Below, piece by piece: positions 35,500 to 47,919 of a stretch of DNA of 64,000 nucleotides. Every line of letters begins with the position of its first letter. Position 1 is the first letter of the stretch. The notes below the pieces were generated by a model. It was not told where the DNA came from, searched no databases, and worked only from the letters and a program-made list of their open reading frames with translations. Both the position numbers and the translations under genes were made by a program. The stretch lies in NCBI RefSeq assembly GCF_042453785.1, contig NC_091677.1, positions 6,853,501 to 6,917,500 on the forward strand, in the 5' to 3' direction. Source of the stretch: Malus domestica. Its lineage: Eukaryota > Streptophyta > Magnoliopsida > Rosales > Rosaceae.

Positions 35500-36229
35500 T
35501 CGTCTTTCTCTTCGTACGGGTGCCATGTGAGTTGTGTACTCCTACAGAGATGTCTCGTTGCCAGTTGCGGAACTTTGTTATCTTTCTTCTTTTGTAACAA
35601 TTTGTTTGGCGTCATAAGGGCTGTTAACAGTGCCCTTGTTGCTTGTATAATTTTTTTTGTACCCTTCGGGCGGGCATTTCCGCTTCCTCATCTTTTATCA
35701 GGGGATTTTGGGGCCCTACACGGTATGTAGTTACAAAATGGTTCCAAGTTGTTGTCAAAGAAACACTATTTGCAGTGATTACTTTTCAATGGCTTTAAAC
35801 ACCGAGACTGTATTGTAAGTGAACCAAGCTGACTATTTTTGGAAAGAGATTTGAATTTTCGAGCTCTTAATTATTGGACCACTGTAGTAAATTTGCAAAT
35901 TTGGGTTAGATCAGTCGGCCAAGAGTTATGTGCCCGCTCCCTTACGCCGCCATCCAAGTTCGACTTGCCCTCTATAGAGTACTTTAAAATACTCTTGTTA
36001 CAAAATAAAATGGTAGATTTGAAAATCTATATATAAAGCCAATGAAAAAGATGAATAGTGATTTTGGTGTCACCACAAAAATATTTGGACAAAAATGCCC
36101 CTAAGATAAAAAACTTCAAAGGCATTCCAAAATAATGCATCAAATAAGGTAGGGGCATTTTCATCATTTTAACAGTATTTTTTTTAATAATTAATTTTTT
36201 TTTGTGGTTTGTTTGTTTTTGTTTTGAAT
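35500..36229. other. 3' region of VPS18 and spacer
   Basis: The probable VPS18 3' UTR, then AT-rich spacer leading into the tandem array. No gene seen. Confidence 0.5.
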
Positions 36230-36760
36230 TAGTATCTCACAATAGGTTGGCAATAATGTAATTCAATTTCTCTATTTTTAAATAAGTTCAAAACATCTTA
36301 AGAGGTGTGTAATGTCTGTTATAAAAAAATGTATTTCGCACGCGGATAATAATGTGATTAAATTAGTTGTCAAATGATTTTTTTTAACAAACGATATTAT
36401 CTACATTAAGGGGGAAGGGGGTGGGCTTAGTCTTACAATGAGCTAGCAATAATGTGATTTAATCAGTTATTTTTTAAATATTATTTTCTCTATTTTTAAA
36501 CATATTCAAAACATCTTAAGAGGCGTGTAATGCCGGTTATAGAAAATGTCTTTCTCACGCGGATAATAATGTGATTAAATTAGTTGTCAAATGATTGTTT
36601 TTTCTTATAACAAACGATATTATTTATACTAAGGAGGAGGGGTTTACTTAGCCTCACAACAGGCTAGCAATAATGTGATTCAATCCGTTTTTTATTAAAT
36701 ATTATTTTCTTTATTTTTAAACACGTTCAAAACATCTTAAGAGGCGTGTAATGCCGGTTA
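36230..36760. repeat. Tandem array of about 220-bp repeats containing a SINE 3' end (left part)
   Basis: Units share, in order: AGCAATAATGTGATTyAATC, a TATTATTTTCTCTATTTTTA stretch, AACATCTTAAGAGGCGTGTA, ATAATAATGTGATTAAATTA, and AACAAACGATATTATCTAC. The AACAAACGATATTATCTAC to GCTAGCAATAATGTGATT part equals the 3' end, on the minus strand, of the SINE at 55319-55486. The AACATCTTAAGAGG landmark recurs at about 36293, 36511 and 36731, a period near 219 bp. The array resumes at 39330 after a solo LTR. Confidence 0.8.
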
Positions 36761-37761
36761 TTGACACACCCCGACCTGGAATGTCCACTAGGACTCCGAA
36801 TCGAGCTGTGATGGCCGACACCAGGAAGGTGACGAAGCCATAAAATGTAGTGATGTGGAAAATGTGAATAAATTTAAACCTAAAAGTGCCTAAATACAAG
36901 AGTGTGATGTGAGCAGGAATGAACCCATTTATAATAAGGCTTATACCCTCAAAGGTAGCCACCTATACTGAGATTTGCCAAGAATCCTCGTCGATAAGAA
37001 AGCTCAGCTACTAAAACCAGGAGGGGCGAAAAACAAGGGTGTGTGGGCCTGAAAATAAAGTTTTATAAAAACCTTTCTGAAAACATTGTAACCCATCGCT
37101 GTAAAACAAGTATAGTTTCCCGAAAATCATACTACGTATAAGTATGAAATCAAATGCATGCCAACAATAAATCTAGAAATATGCCACATCAGAATATCTC
37201 AATGGCAATATAAATATAATTATGTGCTCAATAATTTATAATAGCACGCAAGTCGGAGTCACTTAATGTGACCTGTATGACTGCACCTATTGCTCATCAA
37301 TCTATGCTAACACACGAGTCAGAGTCACCTGGTGTGACCTGTACGACAAGCTAGGTGTGATAATATACGTTATAGTGCTACGATCACGTGAAAGCTAGAG
37401 CTATGCGTGGGTCGCCTACGAGTAGGAGTCGCCTAATGCGACTTATACGATAGGCTAGCACCTAACTTGGATCTAAGGTGAGTATGTGGTGCGGGAGATG
37501 AACAATCACGTGAAGACTGGCCCTGGCCAAAGACGGGAGCACTAACATCGGGGTGCAGCAATGATGAGTGAACTATATGAGTATAAGCATGCCATAATGA
37601 TGCAATAACTCCAATCAACATAATAAACTTACCTGAACTTACCTGCACATCTCGTAGGATCATCTTGGTATTTCACAATAGTGCAAACATTTCTCATAAC
37701 ATAATTTAATAATGGCATGAAGTACATAAATCAATTCAAAAGAATTTGTGGAAACTATCAA

Positions 37762-37823
<62 letters not shown>

Positions 37824-39329
37824 TATAAAAAAAGAAAAGACCCACTCACCTGAGGTCCGCGCTACAACTCTCTAGCACAAATATCGAGGGTCACAAACAA
37901 TCAACGCCTAGAACAATTATCAAATCACATCTCAGAATTCTTATCGATAGAACACGTAACTTACATAAACACATCCCCAAGGACGTTCTAGAATGGTTTG
38001 AAACCCATTGACCAAAAGTCAATTGTCGATAAAAGGTCTGCGATAGGGTCCATAACCCTACGTAACTCAATTCGGAAAGATCCATATGTCAGATTCCCAA
38101 TCCGTAAGTTTCTAAGATCCTCAAATATTATGTATTATAATGTACTAAAGTTTGGTGATGATCCAACAGTCGGATCGTCAATTCATATAAGGATCAAATG
38201 TGGTCTCTATCAAAACTATGTCCAAACGATGAGATTTCATCAATCAGACTTCACATATAGAATTGGGGTATCAAATTTAGCCTAGGAAGGTCAAGGGGTG
38301 CCTCGGTCCACGCACCGCTGCACACGGCGGTCGACCTCCCTGACTCGCCGGAAAAATCAACTATTTCTAAAAATTCTCAAATTTTACAAGAATGAATATC
38401 TCAATGATTAGAGCAAGTTTTATACCTTTGTTCAAGTCCAATTTGACCGGGAAAAGCTTCAAATCGTTACGAACCCACCAGAACCCTAGAAATTGGTGGC
38501 TTTCGATTCGACTTCTCCGGTGTTCCGCCGCCTCCAAAGTTGTTTGGGCTTTGTTCTAGGCCTCAAGGGAAGTCTAATGATGGTGGTAATTGGAGGGAAT
38601 CATTTCACAAATGGTGGTTCTCGCCATGACTCATTCGGAACCCCCACGAGTTCGATGGTTTCGTTCTCCTCAAATCGGGGGTTAAAGGAACTGGGTTTTG
38701 GTTGGAAATGGAAGAGGTGTTGATATTGAGTGACTTCCAGGTGGTGGGTAACTGTGAATCGCTAGAAAAAACCGCCTAAAAAGGTGTCGGAAAACATGGT
38801 GGAAGTCGGCCGGGTTGCACACGGGAAACAGGTCAAGGTGGATCTGGGTTGACTGCATCTCCCACTCTCTCCTTTCCCTCCTGACCCTTTGTCTGATGGG
38901 TCAGACTCTCATCCCTCATCTCCTGATTTGTTCCTCATCTCCCTCTCTTCTCTTCCGATTGGGCAATTATGCCCAATCCCTTCTCCTCTATTTCTCCTCC
39001 TCCTTGATTCCTTTCTTTTCCCTTCTCAACCACACACATGTGGCATACCAATTTATTAGTATAAAATAGTATACTATAATTAAAATAGTGATTCCTTCAA
39101 AATACTTTTGGATTTGTAGCTCTATAAAACTTTAATCGTACATCTGATTTTGATTCCGCTTTCGCCTACGCGTTCGTATCGTTGAGTACTTCAAGAATAC
39201 ACTAAAAGAATATTTCGTACGTCTCATTATATGTTGGTCAACGAAAGTCAATACCCTCGCCTCTAGGACATTTTTGTAAATTCACATTTTAAAAATAAAT
39301 AAAAACGTAAAATTAGGGACGGGTTGTCA
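36761..39329. mobile_element. Solo LTR, probable Gypsy (Tekay-like), inside the tandem array
   Basis: 2569-bp non-coding element. It begins TTGACACACCCCGACC and ends GGGACGGGTTGTCAA, so the ends are inverted over about 15 bases. It splits one unit of the surrounding array at GCCGGTTA/TAGAAAA; GGTTA on the left and AGTTA on the right are the likely 5-bp target duplication with one change. End type, length and lack of coding are those of a solo LTR; assignment to Tekay-like chromoviruses rests on the ACACCCCG start and is tentative. It contains a (TA)n run of about 29 units (37764-37822). Older than the Copia element. Confidence 0.7.
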
Positions 39330-39760
39330 AAGTTATAAAAAAAGGTTTTTTGCATGTGAATAATAATGTGATTAAATTACATTAAATTAGTTGTCAAATG
39401 ATTGGTTTTTTTTTTTTTTAACAAACGATATTATCTACGCTAAGGGGGATGTGGTGTGTTTAGCCTCACAATAGACTAGCAATAATGTGATCCAATCAGT
39501 TGTTTATTAAATATTATTTTCTCTATTTTTAAACTCGTTCAAAACATCTTAAGATGCGTGTAATGCCGGTTATAGAAAAGGTCTTTCGCACACGAATAAT
39601 AATGTGATTAAATTAGTTGTCGAATGATTGTTTTTTTTTTTTTAACAAACGATATTATCTACACTAAGAGAGAGGGGGTGGTCTTAACCTCATAATGGGC
39701 TAGCAATAATGTGATTCAATCAATTGTTTATTAAATATTATTTTCTCTATTCTTAATGTA
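39330..39760. repeat. Tandem SINE-containing repeat array (right part)
   Basis: Continuation of the array at 36230-36760: about two more units with the same landmarks (AACATCTTAAGATGCGTGTA near 39542; AACAAACGATATTATCTAC near 39420 and 39644). With the left part the array held four to five units before the LTR insertion. Confidence 0.8.
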
Positions 39761-40475
39761 AATTCTATAGAGACCGATTTTATTATGTGAATTCAGCTGC
39801 TTGAATTAGTTTATGAAGGGTTTCTTCTAGCATGATCTAAGATTATTCATTTACTTCAAATATTTGACTTTCCTTTTGTCAATTTACGCATATAAATACA
39901 TTTAAAACGTGTAAATCGTGCGTAGCACGCCTTGATTCAAAAAATGCCTTATGCATGCACATGAGCACGTTCAAGAAGGCTAGTAAATAAATAAATTGGA
40001 TGGTGGATACTGATCAAATCGCTAGATGCCTACACTTACGTCCGCATAGTATATTTCTACGTCAAGTTGGTTTGCTACCCGCTTATCAAAGGTGGGGTCT
40101 GTCCTCTCTGAGGATTTGGGGCATGCTTAATGAATCACTGCTCGACTTATTCATCATACAATCAATTACTTTAATGCCCTATTTAATTACAAGCATACAC
40201 TACTAAATTTGGCAGCATAATATACTTCTAGTGTAAACAACAATGTTTTAACCCATTTAGTGGAGTCGGTTGTATGAATTTTAGAAAGCCACGATTCACC
40301 AACAATTTCTTCTTATTTATTTATTTCTTTATCAAAAGTGAAAAACTATTAAAAAAAAAAAGAAGAAAAAAAGTGGAATCTGGAAATAACATTGATGCTT
40401 GCTTGTGCTCTTTTTATTCATGCATTTATTTTCTCTTGTTGAACTCGAAGTCTCCCCTCTTCAGGCTCCCAGCGC
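39761..40475. other. Spacer with a probable LINE 3' fragment
   Basis: AT-rich. At about 40232-40305, AACAACAATGTTTTAACCCA and the following segment resemble a diverged minus-strand LINE 3' end like that at 23527, but without a clear target duplication. Nothing else recognised. Confidence 0.4.
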
Positions 40476-41058
40476 TTATTTTGTTGTTCCAGCAATACAA
40501 AGCCATTGACCAACAAATATGGTGTTGCAGTTGATGTTAGGGTTGATTGCAAAGAAGTGAGCAGTCAGCTTGAACTTGCCCATGATTCCATTGCAAGTAT
40601 CCCCAGCTTCTACCCCATAAACTTTTTGGCATCTTAGAGTTGCTTTCACACCCCCAAACCCAACTACACCATCAAATATTCATAAAACAAAAATCAACCA
40701 CAAAACGCAACATATCAATATCCCATATAATCTCACAAAAGAAATTGTTATTAGCTCTCCTAAAATGTCAATTTGCATTTTCCCCTCATTTTGTAATTTA
40801 CATTGGCAAGGGTACGGTGTTTGCTTGATGACTTGCTAGAGTGCCAATAACAACTCCCTAAAAAATGAGAAGATTTCATTTCAATTTATTTTACAAAAAA
40901 CGATGATACGTGATTACCATTCATAATTGGACAATTAAAATTCTAATACCATAAAGCTTACTGTCGCCTATTTGTTTGCCCTCAGCAAAGGAGATGATGA
41001 GAAAAAGGCAGAGCATGAGAACCAAATTAAGGGACTTGTTAGATATAACCACAGCCAT
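40476..41058 (-). CDS. Small secreted LysM-domain protein, copy A
   Basis: Two-exon minus-strand gene: exon 1 41058-40962, exon 2 40663-40476, joined in phase 1 to give 94 aa. A signal peptide (SLNLVLMLCLFLIISFAEG) is followed by a short basic linker and one LysM domain (VYGVEAGDTCNGIMGKFKLT to INCNTIFVGQWLC) with the GDTC turn, the FKL helix, INPNINC and VGQWLC. LysM domains bind N-acetylglucosamine polymers such as chitin or peptidoglycan, so an apoplastic recognition or binding role is likely, though ligand binding is inferred. The donor is A/GTAAGC and the acceptor TAG. The frame is too short and split for plain ORF calling. It is tandem with copy B at 42738-43138, which has the same intron position and phase. 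Confidence 0.85.
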
Positions 41059-42737
41059 TTTTGCTTTATTATGTGATTGTATATTAGTCTTAGAAAATAA
41101 GTGTGTTTAGTGCGTTGGGTGATGATTTGATGAGAGTGTAAAGCCATATTTATAGGTCGAGATTGTATGCCTAGTTGGAAGCCGGCTTGTCCAACGTCCA
41201 TTTTCTAGTGTATTTGCTTTGGTTTCCCAAAGTAATTATATTTTTGTTTAATCAGTTTTTGTGATCGTGAACAACATGTTGTGTGTTTCAGGAATATTGC
41301 GCATTGGGCAGGCTTAGCTGCCTCTGTATAATTTGCTATGTCCTGCTCGCCCATTTGTCTCATTTTCTTGTTGTTTGCTAAGATCTTTCTTTCTGAAAGG
41401 ACCTACAACAAGAAGGATTTAGGCTTATTTTTTAGGGAACTTTAACGAAAAACATCCGGTACTATTCACTTTAACGAAAAACCACATTTTTACACTAAAA
41501 AGTCAATCCTGGTACTATTCAATTTACCCTTTATTTTGTCCTTATCATTAAAACTCAAAGTTTTCAAGTCATTTTCATTAGTTTTCCTTATTTTTTATCT
41601 ACACTTTCTGGAACTCGATTTTAATCTCCTTCTAACTTAAAAGTCGTCACTTTATTTTCTGGAACTCAAAGTTCGTTTCACTTTGCTCCCTGGAACTCGA
41701 TTTGATTCCATTTTGCTCCCTGAAACTTGAAAGTCGTCTTTATAAAACTCAAAATTCGCTCCACATTGCCTTAAATCTGTTAATTTCTTACGTGGGTTTG
41801 ATTTAGGTGCGCCAAGGTAATCAATTTTTTTTTTCATCTCTTTAATTTCTTTTAAACTTATATTCTCTTATTGTTAAATGTTAACATAACATGGAGATTT
41901 ATAATTAAATTTATTGCACATGTAGCATAGTCTTTATAGGCGTTGGATCCCACATATGTTTTAGGAGGTGACCTACAAGTTTTTGGGAGAAGAGAGAGTC
42001 CACTGACTAAATTTTAAGTTTCAGACATTAAAGTGATGACTTTTGAGTTAAGGTGAACAAAATAAAATCAAAATAGGATTACAGGGAGCATAGCTAAAAT
42101 AAGCCAAGGAGTCATCGAGCGTTGGTGTATATTATCATTGTAGTATTTTGTGACAATGATGGTTTTTTTTTTATACATAATATTTCATGATTGACAAGTA
42201 ATATCAAGGTGGCACCCCTGTGCTACCTACCTTGGTCTCCTACAACTATATTACCCATTATTCTCATTTTTTTTACATGAAAAGGTGGGATCTTAATTTA
42301 AGGAATATTGTTCAGATAGGATGCTTGCATGCATTTTTTAGATGATGATTGTAATAGCATTCACATGATACTGATTATCATTGTTTACATCTGACAACAC
42401 CTAATTTGATCCTATGTTTAATGCTTTTTCATCCTGTGATGGGATGCTTTTACGGAAGGGATGCTTTTACGGAAGGATACTACTAGAGATGTTGAATTAA
42501 TTTTCTGCGTTATAGTACTCTTATATAGAAGAGGGGAACACTATTCATGTCAATCCATGGATATATATAATATAAGGTGATGAAACAAAATCATCACAGG
42601 CAACAACACTATATATTGGAGAAAAGGAAATCGTAGAGAGGACATGAAAGCTAGAGTATAACTAGCTCATCCTCTTTATTTATACAATTATATAATTAAT
42701 TCTCTCAACTGAACACGATCAATCGATTAATTGCAGC
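41059..42737. other. Spacer between the two LysM genes
   Basis: Holds the upstream region of copy A, a MITE (41434-41589) and AT-rich DNA with a doubled TGCTTTTACGGAAGG stretch near 42446-42477. No further gene seen. Confidence 0.5.
41434..41589 (+). mobile_element. MITE with AACTTTAACGAAAA ends, copy 1
   Basis: 156 bp from AGGGAACTTTAACGAAAA to the inverted, diverged end (reverse complement AAGGAAAACTAATGAAAA), flanked by an ATTTTTT stretch on both sides. Its interior (CACATTTTTACACTAAAAAG, GGTACTATTCA) matches 61633-61788 in the opposite orientation. I recognise it as a family common in Rosaceae DNA; its superfamily is not determined. Confidence 0.75.
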
Positions 42738-43138
42738 TTAATTCACAGTCCCTTCGGTACACAGCCATTGACCCACAAAGAAGTTATCGCAGTTGAGATT
42801 AGGGTTGATAGAAAGGAAGGAATCAGAAGTCAGTTTGAACTTTTGAATAACAGATTCGCATGTATCACCCTCCTCAGCACCATAAACTGACTCGCAAACT
42901 ACATCTCCCTTCTCTCCGAATCCAACTGCTACATTAATAATGCATGTATCAGATATGAGAACTCATATAGTTTTTTTACTAATATTTATGTATATACGAA
43001 ACTAAGAAAAACAAGCATATATGAATAAATATTCTTACTGCCGAGCTGTCTACTCTCAGCAATGGAAATCATCAGGACAAGAGAGAGCACTAGAATCAAG
43101 TTAAGAGTTGTTGCCATTTTGTTGTTAGCCTTAGCCAT
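42738..43138 (-). CDS. Small secreted LysM-domain protein, copy B
   Basis: Two exons on the minus strand: 43138-43039 and 42925-42738, joined in phase 1, 95 aa. An N-terminal MAKANNK is followed by a signal peptide (NLILVLSLVLMISIAES), then one LysM domain (VYGAEEGDTCESVIQKFKLT, INPNLNC, FFVGQWLC). An in-frame second ATG at 43117 is possible; I chose the first because it keeps the basic N-region. Domain cysteines are shared with copy A, suggesting disulphides. The two genes are a tandem duplication with diverged sequence, so not very recent. Likely role: extracellular binding of chitin-like glycans; inferred from the domain. Confidence 0.87.
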
Positions 43139-44806
43139 CTCTGCCTTCTTAATCTCTATGATTAGTATTAAGTAAAAACTGTGGTTTCTCTGTTGGTTGT
43201 GCTTTAGAGAGTGGCCAGGAGTGTGTATTTATAGATAGAGAAAAGCCCACAAAACAAAGTTTGTGATCGAGAGCTAGGAGCATTGTAAACTTGATTCTTG
43301 GTTCAAGAGGGACGGCTTCTACATTGTTCAAGAGGGCCGGTTCGGTTAACATTGAGCAGAACACATGCATGAAAAAAAAAAAATATTGAAAAAGGGCTCA
43401 TTGCAGGCCATGGTATACTTTTGTGGATCAATGTTGCATGAGACAATTACCAGCCGTCTTACATTTTTTTGGTATTTTCATAGTTTATTTGATAGTATGC
43501 CTAAAAAAATAAGAAAGTAAATTATATAACTTGGGGACACTGATAAAGTTACATGAGTGATCACCATCAATTTTGCATGATTAAACTTCAGTCTGTGACT
43601 CGGTTAAGTAAAATTAACATGATATTCATCATCTCCATTCTTTATGTGATAGCATCCTAGCTATATATAGGTTAGGTTAGGTTTGGTTAGTTTATTCGAC
43701 AACATACTAAATGAGTAATTAAATCCCATAGTGTGAATTTAATTGTCCAAGCGTTAAAAAAAAAAATGTCTCCATATGAAAGATAATTGCCTAAAAATAT
43801 TATGTAGGGGTATTGGAAGCAACTAAAGCACACAAGTAACGGTGTTTCGTATTCTTTCTTTCTATACGATTCTCAAATATCAAAGTAGCTGATTTTAATG
43901 ATCTGAGAATCAAAAGGTGAAGACAAATTAAGAAGTGAAGATTTGTTAGTGCTACTCTTAAATAAACTTTTTCTTCTGTCGTTGATAATTTGGGGATGTT
44001 TATGCATTCTTTGCACAATTTTAATAGTGTCTAATTTGTAACCAAGTATCCCTATTGATTTCATTCTCGATTTATAATTTGAAATTTTTTCTTGTACTCG
44101 GAGATAAAACTCAAAAAATTAAAAATGACAAAATAGAAAAAATTTCTGGTATTTTGCTAATCGGAGCTAAAGCTCAAAAAATTAAAAATATAAAAAATGC
44201 TCAGAAAAAATATGTTCGTAAAACAGAAACATATACGTACTCCAATGAATGTGTACTAGTCCATTAGAAACGGCGATAAAGCTCAGAAAATTAAAAATGT
44301 CAAACAGTCTATACTAGCTCAAAAAATTAAAAATGCCAAGCACTCTATACTATCAGAAATGATCAGAAAAAATATATTCGTAAAACTAAACGTATTTTAA
44401 TGGATCATAAAACGTATAGTTCATTCGAATTAGAATAACTTGTAAAATAATCCATTACTATATAGTTAAAATAGTCAATTTATTTTGATCGAGCCGCCTA
44501 ATTTCATTCCCAGATGTCCAATGGAGTGGCGTATTTAAACTAATTCAGTTCCTAATTTTACTTTCATTTTAGTAAATAATAAACACAATAAATTGAAATA
44601 CCAAAACCGTTCTCTTATTCATGGTTTTCATTTTATCTCCACAATTTTGTACAATTTACATAAATGATTCCATCCGAGTTAACTCAATAATTGAGTTGTC
44701 CGTTTCAACTATCTGTTTCCATGACGCTCGTCAACGGAGCAACTCCCGAGTCCCGATCAACTCTCTTAACTTTTTTCCGCCGGAAAAATTCCGATCTCCG
44801 GCGACC
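43139..44806. other. Spacer with a degenerate AT-rich repeat
   Basis: Upstream region of LysM copy B, then AT-rich DNA. 44100-44400 holds about five copies of a GCTCAAAAAATTAAAAATG-like unit at irregular spacing. No gene recognised. Confidence 0.5.
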
Positions 44807-45085
44807 TTAGCCCTGACCCCAACAGTTCAAGTACATGACTTTTTGGATAGACTCGTCCGCGTGGTTCCGTCTCTCCTCGCAATTCTCCAACACTCCGGAG
44901 AAATCCGATCCAACTGCGCCGGATAACGGTCGGAGATCCGATGATGCGTCGCCGCCAGCGAAAGATGATCGCCTCCGGTTTAGCTGAAAGGATTTTAGGC
45001 CGGATTTCCACTTATGTCCATGGTCGACGGGGCCTTGCACCACGGCCACGCTCGCCGCCATCCACACTCGACTCAGTTGATTCAT
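44807..45085 (-). CDS. Wound-responsive family protein (DUF3774)
   Basis: 92-aa protein of the plant wound-induced WIP/DUF3774 family. The N-terminus MNQLSRVWMAASVAVVQGPV gives the family's conserved hydrophobic segment, the middle (KWKSGLKSFQ, SSDLRPLSGAVGSDFSG) and the C-terminal signature KVMYLNCWG are present. The family is transcribed on wounding, hypoxia or pathogen attack; the biochemical role is not settled. An in-frame ATG at 45208 would add 41 residues that lack family similarity, so I start at 45085. A second family member lies at 57675. Confidence 0.85.
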   Translation of the reverse strand: MNQLSRVWMAASVAVVQGPVDHGHKWKSGLKSFQLNRRRSSFAGGDASSDLRPLSGAVGSDFSGVLENCEERRNHADESIQKVMYLNCWGQG

Positions 45086-47426
45086 TGTACAAAGATCTCT
45101 TAACTTGAAAATTGAAGGTGAGATGATCGTTTTGTTTGACGATGTGTGCTTTTGAGAGGTTGGTTTCAGCGTTGTATTGAGGAGACAAAGGCGTTTATTT
45201 ATAGGCAAAGGTGAAAGGTGGGAAGTGATACTGCGTTTCGTGAAACCGGTGGTTTATGGGTGAGTGGGAAGTGGTTTTGGGAGAAAAGTGGTGACTTAGT
45301 TATGCGTGGTGGCCCATTTGTTTTGGCGTTTTCTCTTTTGCTTTGGAGGTATCAATGATTCCTAAAATTTAATAATTGATTGTGTCCAAACTTCACATTG
45401 TGATTTTATCCTCAGTTTCTCGCCGATTGTGATTTGTGATGTGATGTTAATATTCTTTTTTGTTTTTGCAAATTGATGTTAATTATGTTCATTCAGTTTA
45501 GGAGATTATTTATTGTTGATTGTGAGCTTAATTTTCAGAATCTCCAGTACGTGTGTTTCGCTAACGAACAAACTTCGTAATTGAAATTGTTATATTCTTA
45601 ATTATTATTTAAAGATTATATATATAAAAAAATATTTAATTTGGAGATGGTTTAGTTATTCATGTGTGTCAACTAATCGATAGTTGGATAACAAATAGTG
45701 TTCTCATGATGAGTCATCTATTTGTTGATGTATATGAATTGCTAAATGTTCTCTTAAGTGACTGATCATTGACAAATATAATTTTTAGATAATGATATTG
45801 AAAATTAACGTCCAATTATAAAGTTGAACTAGTAAATATACGTTAATTATACATGGGAGATAAGTAGGTACCCCTGGAAGAACACAAGCATTATCCTTTC
45901 AAAATGAATAGTACTTGTGTTTTACATGTGAGGGAACGTGCTTGTCCTCCGCAAAAAATCAACGTAGTTTTATTAAACGTATTTCATAATCAAAATTGTT
46001 CATACTTAGTAATAACAATATTATGTGAGCCAAATAAATTGCGTGTGGGTTATAGACGACTGTGAGTAGTACAAATAATTGAGCTACTATCACAGACACG
46101 AAGCATGGTGATTAGAAGATCGGTGTGCTTTTAAAACAAAAGTCGAAATTGTATAAACGATAATAATTGCATCCCTCTATGAGGAGGATGTACATATTCT
46201 TTCATTTACAAATAACGTGCTTAATTTATCGAAATCATTCAATTTATTAAGTTTCATTAAAGATCACACGTACTAAAGTCACTTAAATTGAAGAATGTTT
46301 ACTCATATAAACGTATCATATAAATAGATAATTCATTATGGATATGATACTTTAAACCCACACGTCCTTTTGTTATGTAAATTTGGATGATTAATTAATA
46401 TATGATTGGAATAATTTTTTATGGTGATTTTCAAATAAAAATTAAGAAATTGAACAGTTTTGATTATAAAATTTGTACAACCATGATATTTGTTAGGTCT
46501 TGTGCTCCTCACCGAGGGACTTACTTGTCCTTTTCCACTTATGTTTAACAAAACTTTAGAATCCAAATACCATAATCATAACTGTTTCTTCTCTTTGTCA
46601 TTATATTTGTAAGTAATTATATTTAAATTAGAGATCTTTCATCCATTTATATGCATAAAACAAATGAAACGTTCATCATGAGAATACTACTAGTTACCAA
46701 ACAGTTGATTAGTTTAACATATCTGGATAACTAAACGATCTCTAAATTGAATAATTGTTTTTCATATATGATTTGTAGATGATGAAAAAAAGAAGAATGA
46801 TTTCAATTATGATATGTGGATTGTAATAGTTCATTAATTGTGAGTGATAAAACAAGTAAATTCTCGTGATGAAACAAGTAAATTCTCGTGGAGAGACATA
46901 AGCATTATCGTTAAGAAAATATGAAAGATAAAGCTAAAGATAATTAAATACTAGATTGAGTACTCAAAGAAAAACTTTCTACTTTTATGCATTAATATTT
47001 TTTGCTACAAGTTGTATCTGGAGATAAACATTTGAATTCGGGACACCATTCATAACGTGTAACAATCATTAGATTATACTATTCATTATCTTTTGATTTA
47101 ATACAAACATTGTTTAGACAATACACTGTTCTTTATTAGACTTTTCTAACAAGTTGGATGAGATCGATCGCGATATGCAATGATGAAACCCTAGAAGACG
47201 AAATGAAGAGAAAAAGAATCTTTGTAGTAGCTAGAAGGCAGCCAATGAGGGCAAACAGGTGTCGTGCTTATCCGAACTTTCCCCTTCAATCTCATGACTC
47301 GTCGCTCGTGCATCCCGCCAGTGCAAACACGTGTACGTACAACATCGTTTCATCGTCCCCTGCTACCCTCACGTCCTCTTTCAGCATGTGGCTCGCCACT
47401 TGTCCTCCTCCCCTAGTTATCCTATA
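45086..47426. other. AT-rich intergenic DNA
   Basis: The promoter region of the wound-response gene at its left end; the rest is AT-rich with no coding or repeat structure I can name. Confidence 0.5.
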
Positions 47427-47668
47427 GGGTGCGTTTGGTACGGGACGGGACGGAACGAAGGTGTAATTTTTGAAAAAGACATGGGGTATATTTGTCTTAA
47501 AATGGTAAAACATTGTGTTCCACAGACGTGGAACAAACCCATTCCAAGGGGGAGGTGGAACGCAAAAACACCCAAAATCTGTCCCGTTGAACAGCCCGTT
47601 CCACCCATTTTTGGAGCACCAAACGCGGGACGGAACGCCTCGTCCCGTCCCACGTACCAAACGCACCC
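47427..47668. mobile_element. MITE with GGGTGCGTTTGGTACG ends
   Basis: 242 bp. Inverted ends GGGTGCGTTTGGTACG plus GGGACGGGACG match over about 26 bases with a 2-base gap, flanked by ATA on both sides (47424-47426, 47669-47671). GC-rich ends create long spurious reading frames on both strands. A 3-bp duplication and a GGG start suggest PIF/Harbinger, tentatively. Confidence 0.75.
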
Positions 47669-47671
47669 ATA

Positions 47672-47912
47672 AGGATTGTGATTTTCACACGTCCTTTACT
47701 ACTTTTCTCACATCTCTTCTTATTTTTAGTTAAATGGTATCGTACTATTTAATCTTTCATATATACCATTTTTACTTTTTTATGGTAATTAATGAAAGAT
47801 TAAATAAAGAGAGGTATATATGAAAGATTAAATAGCTGGATACTAATTAAGTAGTAAAAAAATAAGAAGGGTGTGGGAAAAGTAGTTAAGGGTGTGTGAA
47901 AATCACAACCCA
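47672..47912. mobile_element. Second MITE directly abutting the first
   Basis: About 241 bp with long imperfect inverted arms: GGATTGTGATTTTCACACG at the left and, reverse-complemented, GGGTTGTGATTTTCACACAC at the right, extending through TACTACTTTTC into TTCTTATTTTT. TCCTATA lies both left of the preceding MITE (47420-47426) and right of this one (47913-47919), as if the first MITE landed at this element's edge. Superfamily not determined. Confidence 0.6.
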
Positions 47913-47919
47913 TCCTATA

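Noticed and set aside
38493-39069. Two plus-strand frames of 76 and 84 codons
   Set aside because: They lie within the solo LTR at 36761-39329.
36761-39329. DNA transposon reading of the 2.6-kb element
   Set aside because: Inverted ends suggested it, but the 5-bp-type duplication, size and similarity to 58397-60698 fit a solo LTR better.
47292-47733. Cluster of overlapping frames up to 124 codons on both strands
   Set aside because: They coincide with the GC-rich inverted ends of the MITE at 47427-47668.
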